DNA from: CBDCWQ01 sp965223435
Lineage (GTDB): Bacteria; Myxococcota; Kuafuiibacteriia; Kuafuiibacteriales; Kuafuiibacteriaceae
NCBI GenBank assembly: GCA_965223435.1
Contig: CBDCWQ010000021.1
Location: forward strand, 992,001-1,056,000
Length of the DNA stretch: 64,000 bases
Direction of reading: 5' to 3'
The notes beneath the pieces are model-generated. The model ran no database searches. It was not told the origin of the DNA and saw nothing but the letters and a program-made list of their open reading frames with translations. A program made the translations under genes and the position numbers. Of this stretch, positions 54,901-63,400 are shown in pieces (positions within the stretch are counted from its first letter, which is position 1; every line of letters begins with the position of its first letter).

Positions 54901-57900
54901 TTGGCTCGAGTACGGAAAGCCATGATCCAGGACAAATGCCTGAACGCCTGCCCATAATGCGTAGGCTTCACGAACGAAAAAATCTCTCTTTGGGTGCTCT
55001 GGGTGTGCCTCGACAAACGCGAGTAAGCCTAAGATGAGCCCCGTCGTGGCCTCAAGATGAAACGATTGTTCCTGGCGGCTTGTACCTTCGATGTACTTGT
55101 CCTCAAATCCATCGAAGAAATAGTGTGCGCCGTAGTACCGCTTGCCCTCAAACTCGATCTCCTTGGCAAAAGCCAAGGTGGTAAACTCCAGACACCGGGC
55201 CAGGCGCTCAACCTCATCAGCATTCGTGAGATCATCGAAGTCAACCGATAACGAGAGCCAACTACAATTGTCGATGGCCGTGTGACGCCGATTGGGGATC
55301 ACGTTGAGGCTCCCTCGAAACGGGCCATCGTCTACAAATACTGCGTCTACTTCCTCAGAGCGCTTCGGACCGCGGACCAGCCGCCCTCCGGTCGCCACCC
55401 GGCCCCAATCCCCCCGTTCCAATGCCGCTTCGATCTCCTCTCGTTTCTGCGCTCCAGCACCCGGCGATTGAGCCGCTCTTTCGAGATCGCGACGCCAGTG
55501 CCGATCTTGGTCATCCCACAGCACATGGAAAATCCCCGCCCGCAACTCGTCCCGCAAGGTCTCCATCTCACTTAATACCAGCGGACCCCGCGCGTCGAAG
55601 GCCAAGGCCTCCGAATGATTTAGGGCATGGTTGAGTACACTGAGAACGTCGAGATTATGCTCAGTGACAATATTGGTGGCCTTTCCCTCTTCTTTGAGAC
55701 GATCAAAATCTTTTTTTGTGAGAACCAGAGGCGGAAGGGTCGACTGAGACCCTACCCCTTCGATCGTTCGGCGAATGGTCGGCGCCGAGTCTTCATCGAA
55801 ATCATTGTAGCCGAGGGCATCAAGCACGTCGTAGTAATTCCAAGATTCACCCGCTACCCCATACATTGCACCGCTCGGCCCCGGGCGTCGAAGGGCCGAA
55901 GGATTGTCGGCCACGGCCAGGCCAAGCCTCGTCCAGCCCGCCGTCACCAGGCTGACCCTTCGCCCCTCATCCGTCTCTCCCGCACGCTGGTGACGCATCA
56001 AACCGTGAAGTGCCTGGTGATAGCACGACCGAATACGATCTTGATCTTCATCGGGAAGACCCGAAAACGCGTTCGAGATTACAAAAACACCGAGGCCGTG
56101 CGTAACCCATGCCGTCGCGCCGGTCACCAAACGAACATCTCGCCAATCATCCCCCAAGGTGTTCCAAGAAAAAGACCAACCCCGGATGAAGGTACCAGCG
56201 CCCCGTCTTCCCCACGCGCCTTTTTCCGCCTGCGAACACAAGTAACGAGCCAAGCCTTGAGCACGAAGCTCGGACTCCGGAGTTCCTTGCCTTGCATACT
56301 GCGCCAAGGCAATTCCTTGGGTATACGCCCAAACCCGTTCATACCCCGCCAATGGCACCGAATCGATAACTTTGCCTGCACTGCTTGCCGGTCCTGCGCC
56401 GTCAATGGCGGCTTCATACTCAACCTGGAACCCCACCGAAGAATGGCCTTCGGTGCTCTGACGCCAAAGCTTGTCCCGCAACCATAGCGCCTTTTTGTAG
56501 TTGCCATGCACCGAAGCCGCAAAAGCAGGCACCACCGAAGCTTCAACATTGTCCCTCTCGACATCACCGCTCAGGCCAGAACCCGGCGCGCCCGCCACCG
56601 CAAACGAAACCATGCCCCCATCGCCGAGCGTCAGAGCATCAAACAAGTGGACCGACAGCGTTGCTTCACCCTCAACCAACGAAACCGTACGGGCGGAAGC
56701 AGCCGAAGCACCCAAAGCGCCCGGGGTAGACCAACTCACCACCATGGGTGAGGGGGCCGAGCCGCTGGACGCGACCCGCATGTGATACACATTCTCGGCC
56801 GTCACCCGAACCTGAGACGCCCGACCCTCAGTCACATACTCGGGGAGGTCGACGCCATAGTGCACAACATCAGAAGCCCGCGACGCACGCGAAAAAACGA
56901 TCTGGTCACCAGCATCAGACTTCTCGATCCACGCGACGAAAAACAAATCTTCAAATACTGCCGTCGAGGCCCCGCCCACCAGAGCATCGGAAGTACGCCC
57001 ATGACTCTTCCAATGAATGGGCTTCGCCGGATCAATATTCAGCCGAAATGGCGCACCAAAACTCGTTGCATCATCGTTACTGTGCACAACCGATACAGTG
57101 CCCCCAACCGCAGATCCGGGTTCGTAGCTCGAAACCACTGCACGGCCATCGCGAGAAATCGCGAGCGATGCCATGTAGCCCGTAGCCACCCGGCGAGGCT
57201 CAGACCAAGAACGGCCCCCATCAACAGAGGCACAAAACTGAATAGCATTAAAGCCCTCCCTGTTTGGGTCATCGGAGGGTCCGTCCTCGTAAACCACCGC
57301 CAAGCCCCAAGGAGCCTCAGCAATCGCAGGATGGGAAGGCGTATCGTTCCCTTCATCCACGCCGACTACAGCCAGCGTCGACATGCGCCAAGAATGAAAA
57401 GTATCGCTCCGCCACGAATCTTCGCGCCAAGCCTCCGCACCTTGTGCACCCTCTGCCGTGGCTGCCGAAACCGTCCACGAACCCGAGACAAGAGGACGCT
57501 GGGCGAGTCGAATTTCATCTTGTTCGTACCAAGTGCCCCGATACCGATATTGATGCTGAATGCCTAGACCGTCAAAAAGGAACTCGTCCCCCGGTTCGTA
57601 AGACTCTTTCCACGTAGACTTCCAGCCCACCACGAGCCGCGTGGGGCGAAGTCCTTGCACAACTGTTTCATCGTAGACCGGCGCGAGGAGCATCGCATCC
57701 CAAGCGGCATGCCCGACCGGCTGGTTGTCCCACATACGCCTTTGACGCGCGACGACACTCACGGCCGTGTCCCCCACGTGAAGCGAAGGCTCATATACAT
57801 AGCTTTCTTCGGTTCGAAACACGTAAGCCGTAACCGCATCGCTGTTCTTTGACGGATCGCGTTCTCCGCTTACCACGTACGACTCCTCACACCAGCATTC

Positions 57901-59094
57901 CGGGCAGCCGCACTGTCCCTTCTTGTCGGGCTCGTACTCCGCCAGGTACTTAACGACCTCCGTTGCTGGGCTGCGTTTCAAAACATCAAACACATTCGAG
58001 GCTTCGCCCGATAGGTTGCGCAGGTAATAAATCTTGTTCGCTTCACCCCACACCAAGTGGTGGCCGAGCGACGCGTCGTAGCCAACGTCCACCCCGCGTT
58101 TCCATGCGTCATTCGCGCGCACAGTCTTGATCGGCCCAAACGAAGCTCCCGCATCATGGCTTTCAGCCACCAAAACCCGAAAAGGGCCCTCGCCAGTAGG
58201 CGCCCCTTCTGGCGCCCTTTGCTGCTCCACCCAGGCAACCGATAATCGGTGATCACGAGCCGCAATCGCAACCGATATGACCGAAGACGAAGACCCGAGA
58301 TCCATCAACGACTGAGCTGATTCAAAAGTACCGGGCTTCCCGGCTTTTTCGCTACGATGGTACAGAATCTGATCGCCTTCTCCTCCTTTTTGGCCCCGGA
58401 CCAGATGTACGAGGTGCGCGTAGATTCGGCCGCCAAACGCTGACAATGAGACGTCAACCTGGGCGGCGGGTCCAGACGGAGAAAACAAGACCTCTGAAGG
58501 TCCAAAAGCCCCCGGCGAGCGGCCAACGCCACGTGGAGCAACCTCTACAGAAACCTTCTCGACGGCACTCGTCTCTAGGGCCAGATCCGCACGATCGTCG
58601 GTCATAATGCCCCCCGCATCACCATCCTTGCTCCCAATCTCAGAAATCGGGCTCCCCCCGTACCCGAAGTATCCAACGTCTGGTTCGAGCACATCGCCAA
58701 CCACCAAGGGCACATACCCAGCCTTTAGACCGTCCCACCGATAAACCCGGGAGAACCGTAGATCCTCATACGGCGTCGACTCCGCCACCGAAAGAAACTG
58801 CCACCCCCCAGAAGCGGTCGTAGATGAATCTACCCACCAGGATTCTACCGCACGGTCGGCGTCTGCATAAACCCAGTAGCCTCTATTCTTCACCACCGGA
58901 GTGTCGTTTGGCAGGGGTTGAGCCGATGCGTCTGGATCGTGTACGCCATCCAAAGGCATGGCCATCAGGTTCCATCCGGGAGAAAGAGACCCGTTGTCCG
59001 CCTTCGTTCCCTCCTGTCCTGCGGCAGCACCCACCGGATGAAAGGCAAATACAGACCAGAACACCCAGAACCCGAAATCGCAATCACGCCACAT
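51952..59094 (-). CDS. Giant exported paralogue 3: Asp-box propeller, helical domain, distinct C-terminus
   Basis: 2380 residues; the ATG at 59094 follows AGGAG by seven bases. Signal peptide (WVFWSVFAFHPVGAAA|G), two GWN...YW modules (about 35-155), an Asp-box propeller (SVDGGRSW) with the CxCxxCWCEESYV cluster near 397, and the helical domain (about 865-1420) with TEHNLDVLSVL, IDNCSWLSLSVDF, FHLEATTGL and PYSSQRI. Next comes a region with Gly-rich and amphipathic helices (about 1430-1720) including VWILDTEKSRDEVIDTFLRH, which resembles VFKLKTSRSRSELLESF in giant 2. An Asn/Ser/Glu-rich linker (about 1755-1810) separates a mixed alpha/beta tip of about 570 residues with no recognised family (GWTRIAMYEADAFDGTD, FVFNPRGGRD). 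The tip ends close to the stop of giant 2, facing it. Function unknown. Confidence 0.86.
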   Translation of the reverse strand: MWRDCDFGFWVFWSVFAFHPVGAAAGQEGTKADNGSLSPGWNLMAMPLDGVHDPDASAQPLPNDTPVVKNRGYWVYADADRAVESWWVDSSTTASGGWQFLSVAESTPYEDLRFSRVYRWDGLKAGYVPLVVGDVLEPDVGYFGYGGSPISEIGSKDGDAGGIMTDDRADLALETSAVEKVSVEVAPRGVGRSPGAFGPSEVLFSPSGPAAQVDVSLSAFGGRIYAHLVHLVRGQKGGEGDQILYHRSEKAGKPGTFESAQSLMDLGSSSSVISVAIAARDHRLSVAWVEQQRAPEGAPTGEGPFRVLVAESHDAGASFGPIKTVRANDAWKRGVDVGYDASLGHHLVWGEANKIYYLRNLSGEASNVFDVLKRSPATEVVKYLAEYEPDKKGQCGCPECWCEESYVVSGERDPSKNSDAVTAYVFRTEESYVYEPSLHVGDTAVSVVARQRRMWDNQPVGHAAWDAMLLAPVYDETVVQGLRPTRLVVGWKSTWKESYEPGDEFLFDGLGIQHQYRYRGTWYEQDEIRLAQRPLVSGSWTVSAATAEGAQGAEAWREDSWRSDTFHSWRMSTLAVVGVDEGNDTPSHPAIAEAPWGLAVVYEDGPSDDPNREGFNAIQFCASVDGGRSWSEPRRVATGYMASLAISRDGRAVVSSYEPGSAVGGTVSVVHSNDDATSFGAPFRLNIDPAKPIHWKSHGRTSDALVGGASTAVFEDLFFVAWIEKSDAGDQIVFSRASRASDVVHYGVDLPEYVTEGRASQVRVTAENVYHMRVASSGSAPSPMVVSWSTPGALGASAASARTVSLVEGEATLSVHLFDALTLGDGGMVSFAVAGAPGSGLSGDVERDNVEASVVPAFAASVHGNYKKALWLRDKLWRQSTEGHSSVGFQVEYEAAIDGAGPASSAGKVIDSVPLAGYERVWAYTQGIALAQYARQGTPESELRAQGLARYLCSQAEKGAWGRRGAGTFIRGWSFSWNTLGDDWRDVRLVTGATAWVTHGLGVFVISNAFSGLPDEDQDRIRSCYHQALHGLMRHQRAGETDEGRRVSLVTAGWTRLGLAVADNPSALRRPGPSGAMYGVAGESWNYYDVLDALGYNDFDEDSAPTIRRTIEGVGSQSTLPPLVLTKKDFDRLKEEGKATNIVTEHNLDVLSVLNHALNHSEALAFDARGPLVLSEMETLRDELRAGIFHVLWDDQDRHWRRDLERAAQSPGAGAQKREEIEAALERGDWGRVATGGRLVRGPKRSEEVDAVFVDDGPFRGSLNVIPNRRHTAIDNCSWLSLSVDFDDLTNADEVERLARCLEFTTLAFAKEIEFEGKRYYGAHYFFDGFEDKYIEGTSRQEQSFHLEATTGLILGLLAFVEAHPEHPKRDFFVREAYALWAGVQAFVLDHGFPYSSQRIVNLSTLLTSSTALIWFIDVYEQFERLGPAVTENNPWLAAHPSCRDRFGIGCPSRSAGLPTLAENRVVDFLLQVVDNDKIVIGEGGLHQANTQALKGVIRKPGRSLFGAFRELVKADPAFAAAAVPFVLPITAMTGDLDSGLTTMVAFNKAPGAGWRPAGSIAADKIIQEIEHHEYQSGVALFYKDEAEIRAHQTYQTTGGISKIFRTDLIYGFDTSHIPDLIPPELTAPKDSMLGTFFPDSPQVIGQNERIQVWILDTEKSRDEVIDTFLRHHAWWQNLLNIAEHIPNDTFRNGLLNASRGFLLGWFFDAPAAELAAGIPQRLRRIETAPDWWKATAGFANLNEKRSGISAAGSVDETDDSNIEPSPDPKRPDAASSMGLNPKKETTLESHSNNIAEPRGAAESESGSLPADLRWKYVGDQYQRMSPEKTAEAMSTPAGFRKIFPEFVMLENVEALESAGELRLKTKMVFIVDRKDPKGEFTGRSFSMPEVTNFKYTRFHLTPAELAGWTRIAMYEADAFDGTDIMEAFGLKDGGPSVFDEFVKTSYKSSPVRLAATPMSDRALFHAKLRVFGGKVAILAYHPQRGYAAFHREDEKMWGKITAWGPDTVLVSYPGVTAKNRQNERMDHVFKKLTHIQYVRVPMPDGTVRFYNRKARWVALADDHWSSDPLAAYQQRVEEAELAFAKTPEILSKPLLERFDATGFYRQPVPLTDAELQEAQTRLAPNGVLIQVRRERAGEHNEDVYFVFNPRGGRDRRPYADTETVFLGAAGNNTEEEERSFVQWLLTQVDASWVSMPYARMIRGGYVRYYNGGLNIELETSLSDSTFVAYQEDVQAIREKLPPSIREIKWRALPEAPLLETMMEKRPSSAYKLFANNDNLRQIQQKWFLVEDFRALDELGTHWLELQDDELIFLVEKRIENKLIEGRVFRLQPPGNWQLGLGNLGPWNSVSLWGSFFKVTFESPSPKSGWTRVWMYYTEF

Positions 59095-59211
59095 GCTGTT
59101 CTCCTGACCAAGACGGTTGACAGAACCTGCACACCCCTACACCCTGGACCGGTTGCAAAGTCAATAGACACTGCTGTCAAAAAAGAGACCTCGGCTCTTA
59201 TCTTTGCATGG

Positions 59212-59538
59212 CTATCGTCGCTGCCTCACGCGCTTGCGTCCATTTTTACGCTGTTGGCCTCGTTTGTCTGCCGTGAGGCAGTCAGGACATTCACCGATCA
59301 GTTGTAACTCGGGTGTTTCCAAGGAGCGATGCCAGCGGTGTCCGACCGGACCTGTCAACTTGGCCTCTGGCAAACAATTGACCGAGCCACACTTGCGACA
59401 TGACCCGTCACCCTTCGGACGCTGGCCCCCCATATCTCGGGTGCTCTTGTAGGTGCCGAGATCTAGCGAGCAAAGGGCTGGACAATGAGTCAAGAGTGCA
59501 TCCACGAGTGGATTGAGGCCCGGACCGACCAAACCCAC
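59212..59538 (-). CDS. Possible small zinc-ribbon-like protein
   Basis: Up to 108 residues. The second half has two CxxC pairs (CRKCGS and CPDCL) separated by about 40 residues, and an RKNGRKRVRQRR tail, which could be a small nucleic-acid-binding zinc ribbon. A start at MGGQRPKGDG (about 59433) would leave only the zinc part. No ribosome site is visible for either start, and no neighbour supports it. It is uncertain whether this is a gene. Confidence 0.3.
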   Translation of the reverse strand: MGLVGPGLNPLVDALLTHCPALCSLDLGTYKSTRDMGGQRPKGDGSCRKCGSVNCLPEAKLTGPVGHRWHRSLETPELQLIGECPDCLTADKRGQQRKNGRKRVRQRR

Positions 59539-59608
59539 GGAGCCGATGTCGAGTCGCTTTAGGTTTCCTCAGACACCTCGACTCAACTATTAGAATTTGG
59601 AGGAAAAC

Positions 59609-59814
59609 ATGGGAAATCAAACGTACACGGTCGAGTTCATGAGGAGGGAGTACGGCAAGTTTTGGAACGAGGTTGTTCGGTCAAAAAAGGTCAGGCCACC
59701 GCCTGAGATCTGGAAGATGACTACTTGGTCGATGAGGACTCGATACTGTTCTGGATAGAGACTCCAAGCGAGGACACCAAAGAGAAACAGGCCGCCTTTG
59801 AGGGGGGAAGATAG
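59609..59814 (+). pseudogene. Small hypothetical gene with strong ribosome site, one frameshift
   Basis: GGAGG five bases before the ATG at 59609 is among the best ribosome sites in the window. The frame reads MGNQTYTVEFMRREYGKFWN, then EVVRSKKVRPPPEIWKM, and soon stops (59758). The -1 frame continues sensibly from 59716: DDYLVDEDSILFWIETPSED, then TKEKQAAFEGGR and TAG at 59814. One lost base gives a coherent charged protein of about 70 residues. No canonical slippery heptamer is present, so a mutation or sequence error is likelier than programmed shifting. Family not recognised. Confidence 0.5.
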
Positions 59815-59898
59815 AATAATTTCGGACTACGTAGACTGGACGACACCGCGTCCAGCGCTAGGAGGAGTCCCAGAGTTTAACTTGGCTGTAAAACTTGG

Positions 59899-60408
59899 CT
59901 ACAGAGCCGATGAGAGGCCGTCTATTGGTTGCAGTCGCTGCCCCTGGATACGCAATATTGAACCGTTGCAGTGATGACTTCTGGGCTGCATGTGGTGTGA
60001 CTGACTGTAAGTAGAGCATCCGTCGGTGAGCTCTCGAAGCTGGTTCTGAACACTGCGATCGAGTGTTTGTCTTCTTCCGCTTGCCTTCGGCTGAGGTCGA
60101 CATCCCAACTGAAAATCGAGTACCTCCGATGGCGTGGAAGAGGTCCCGTCGAACCTATAACTTATTCCCCCTCCTTGGAGTATATACACGCTGTCTTTGT
60201 GGGTTGGCTGCACTACGCCTTGCATATCGGTGATAACAAAGTCCGCTTGGACGGTGTCGCTGCAACTGATTTCGTGAAATATTGCATGACAGCTCTTATC
60301 GCTGTTCATCGTCATGACTATGTCGGCCCCGTCGTAGAGAGGAGCGCAATCGCCCTCCCACGTGAGCGCAAGTCCGGGGCACGGCCCAGACTTCTTTGTG
60401 CGCGGCTA
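59899..60408 (-). pseudogene. Fragment of a bacterial B-repeat (InlB-like) exported protein
   Basis: The minus strand reads GLALTWEGDCAPLYDGADIV, then MTMNSDKSCHAIFHEISCSD. This matches the common W-x-GDC ... V-x-M-x-x-D-K-x-C-x-A-x-F unit of divergent InlB-type repeats in surface proteins. An in-frame TAG lies just upstream at about 60408, and after about 60080 the text loses coherence. It lies directly downstream of the stop of the mosaic gene on the same strand, so it may be a former part of it or the remains of a neighbour. Confidence 0.45.
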
Positions 60409-60456
60409 GGGTAGGAGCTCCCACATGATCTTTTGTAGGGTCATAGGACTCGGTTG

Positions 60457-63400
60457 CTATTCTGCGCAGTTGTCCAAAATTGACTCAGCATCATCGTCGT
60501 TGCAGTCGAATGGTGCGTACACACCGTCTTCGTCATTGTCTACGGCACAACCAAATCTGATATCGTCGATCATGAAAACAAAGTGGCCCTCATGCGCCAT
60601 TCCAAACTGCAATCCAAACACACCATTGTACGCGCTCGGGGTTGTAATGACCCCCGACCGTCTCTCGTAGCGCTCCGCGGGGGGGACAAACTCATCTAGC
60701 AAAACCCATTGGGCGCTGTTGAAGAATCGAACACCCAGCGTAGCAGCCTTGAGGCCTATGTTCTTTCTTGTCCCGTAGTAGATCCAGAACATTGCTTCGC
60801 ATTGAGTGGTATCGAACCGTATCGTTTCGAGGACGTCAGACGGTCTTGAAAAGGAGGCTGAGAATTGACTTGAGCGAGCGCCTCCGTTCGACAACGATGC
60901 GCTGTTTTTGCTCCAAACTGCGCCGTTTCGTCCCGCGGGGTCGAAACTGTCAAAAAAGGCGTCATGGCCATCGCAGTTTTGGTCGATTCCATCCACCGCA
61001 ACGTCTTGTGCACCCTTGTGGATTTGCGGGTCCGTGTCGTCACAGTCGAAAACGGAGAGCACGCCATCTGCATCCTGATCCTCTTTCGCCACGCAACCGA
61101 ATGCGATGTCGTCCACCAACACTCTAGGCTGAGTCTCCAAATCAGACCTTACACCGATTCGAATCGCAAACCGTTCGTGAAAGGAAGATTGCTCTACAAT
61201 TGCACCAAAACGCTCTCGATAGCCTACAGTTTGATTCGACCAAGAATCGGAGGTGGCCCAGGTCCCCTTGCTGGTATAGAACTCCACCTTGACTTCATCT
61301 TCGGCCTTCAGTATGCGCGGATACCCCCGATAGGACCACGCGATGGCCTCGCACGAACGGGTGTCGAAGTGTTTTGTGGCCAACCATTCTGGCTGCAAGA
61401 ATGTGAGATGCGTCTCTCCCGAAAATGCGCCCCCTCCGGTCGACAAAGTCACCTTTGTTGAGTTTTCCCATAGGGAATTGGGCTCCCATTGAGGCCATGA
61501 CGACGCGTCTTCAAGATCCTCACGAAAAAGAACAAGACCGTCCACGTTGTCACAGTTTTGGTCGATACCGTCTGTGCTGGTATCCGGCGACCGGGGATTG
61601 ATCGTTTTGTCTGCGTCATCGCAATCTTCACCGCTCATGATGCCTTGCTTGTACGCATCGCATCCGGTGCGAAACCCATCGTCGTCATCGTCGCGGCAGG
61701 TGTCGCAGCTCGACCACACCAACTTATCGCCATTGTCGCAGTCCGGACCTGTGAGGGTCACATAGGCGTCGCAGCCCGCATGAACGCCATCCCCATCCTG
61801 GTCTTGACAGTCATCGCACGAGACCCAAACGTTCTCATTGTCGTCATTACAGTCCTTCGTCGTTTCGTACCGGTCGCACCCGACAAACTTACCGTCTTTG
61901 TCTGCATCCACGCAGGTGGAACAGGAAAACCAATTATTCAGATCGGAATCGTCGCAATCGAAAGCCACCGGCGCGCCATCCTGATCGACGTCCTGAGTAT
62001 CGTCGAAACACGCGAAGCCAAATTTATCAATGATGAACGCAAAGTCCCTAGATCCAGTCAGGCGCATGGCAAAAGATCGATTTTTCCACGCATCGCCGGA
62101 CAGTGTGCCCAAGACCTCCCCCGTATGCACCTTGTGGTCGACCGTCCATTCATTCACAGCCATCCAGCGGTTCCCATTGAAGTACTCCAGCACAAGTGTG
62201 CGTGACCTACGGAATTGGTCAAAGAGACTTCTCCCTTGATACATCCAACCTAGATTCTGGCAATGCGTGGTGTCTACAGCACGCGTGGTTGCAACGGGTT
62301 CAGCCGCCCCTGACCCGACTAGCAAGTTGCCGTTTTTACGCAGGCTCTCGGCCCAAAGTTTGTTGGTGTCGGGGCCCTCGAAGTCATCAAACAACACACG
62401 TCCATCGAAGCCATCACAGTTTTCGTCAACGCCGTCTGCCCATAGATCCCGACTGCCAGCATTTATCGACGGGTCGTCATCGTTGCAGTCAACCTCAGGG
62501 GGCAATGTTACATAGGCATCGCATCCAGCAAAAAAGCCGTCCTGGTCTGCGTCTCCGCATTGGGCGCACGATTTCCATATGTTGGCGTCTCGCCGATCGC
62601 AATCTTCACTATCGGGGGCGAGATCGTCGTCTTCATTCTCCAGGTCGCCGATGCAACCAAATACAATGTCATCTATGGTAAACTGGCTTCCATAAATAGA
62701 GTTACCGTCGTACGCGAGTTTCAGTCGAAAGCCGTCATGGAATGCCGAGGGATCTTCTATCCGGCCGAGTCGCCGGGCAAAGCCTTTCGATTTTTTGCCT
62801 GACCAGCGGTCGATTTCTTTCCAACCATTGGCAGTCAAATAGCTTGCGACCATGAAATTGTCATCGTCGGGAAGAAGAGTGTTTGTGTGCAAGCTCCAAA
62901 AAATCGAACCACATTGAGTGAAGTCGAATCCGTGCGAAGTCAAGTGTTGTCCTGGTGAACTAAGCTCTATCGAATAGTTTCCTGAATGGAAGCGCGACCC
63001 GTTGATGCGCTCAAAGACCGCCTCTGACCATAGACTGGAATCTGGTGCCTCGAGTTCAAAACGATCTTTAACCGCCGTCGATCCGTCGCAGTTTTGGTCG
63101 ATTGTATCGAAGTGGGTGTCCGGCGCGGAAGGGTGTATGGACGCATCGTGATCATTACAGTCTGCTGGAATGGGGTATCCATCGGCATCCCGGTCGATCG
63201 TGGGAATGCATTGCAGGAAGATATCATCGATAACGTAGAACTCAGGCTCGAGAAATTGGTTGTTGTAGTAGAAACGTAACGCGAATTCTTCGTGAAACGC
63301 CTCTTTTGCGGTCAGCGTTCCAAAGTAGTGCTCGAATTCTTGGTCAAAGCGTTTGTTGCCTTTCCAGCTCTTGACGTTCTTCCATTGTGTCCCATCGAAG

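Noticed and set aside
55627..56487. 286-codon plus-strand frame over giant 3
   Set aside because: Arg-rich antisense text; giant 3 is clearly coding there by paralogue similarity.
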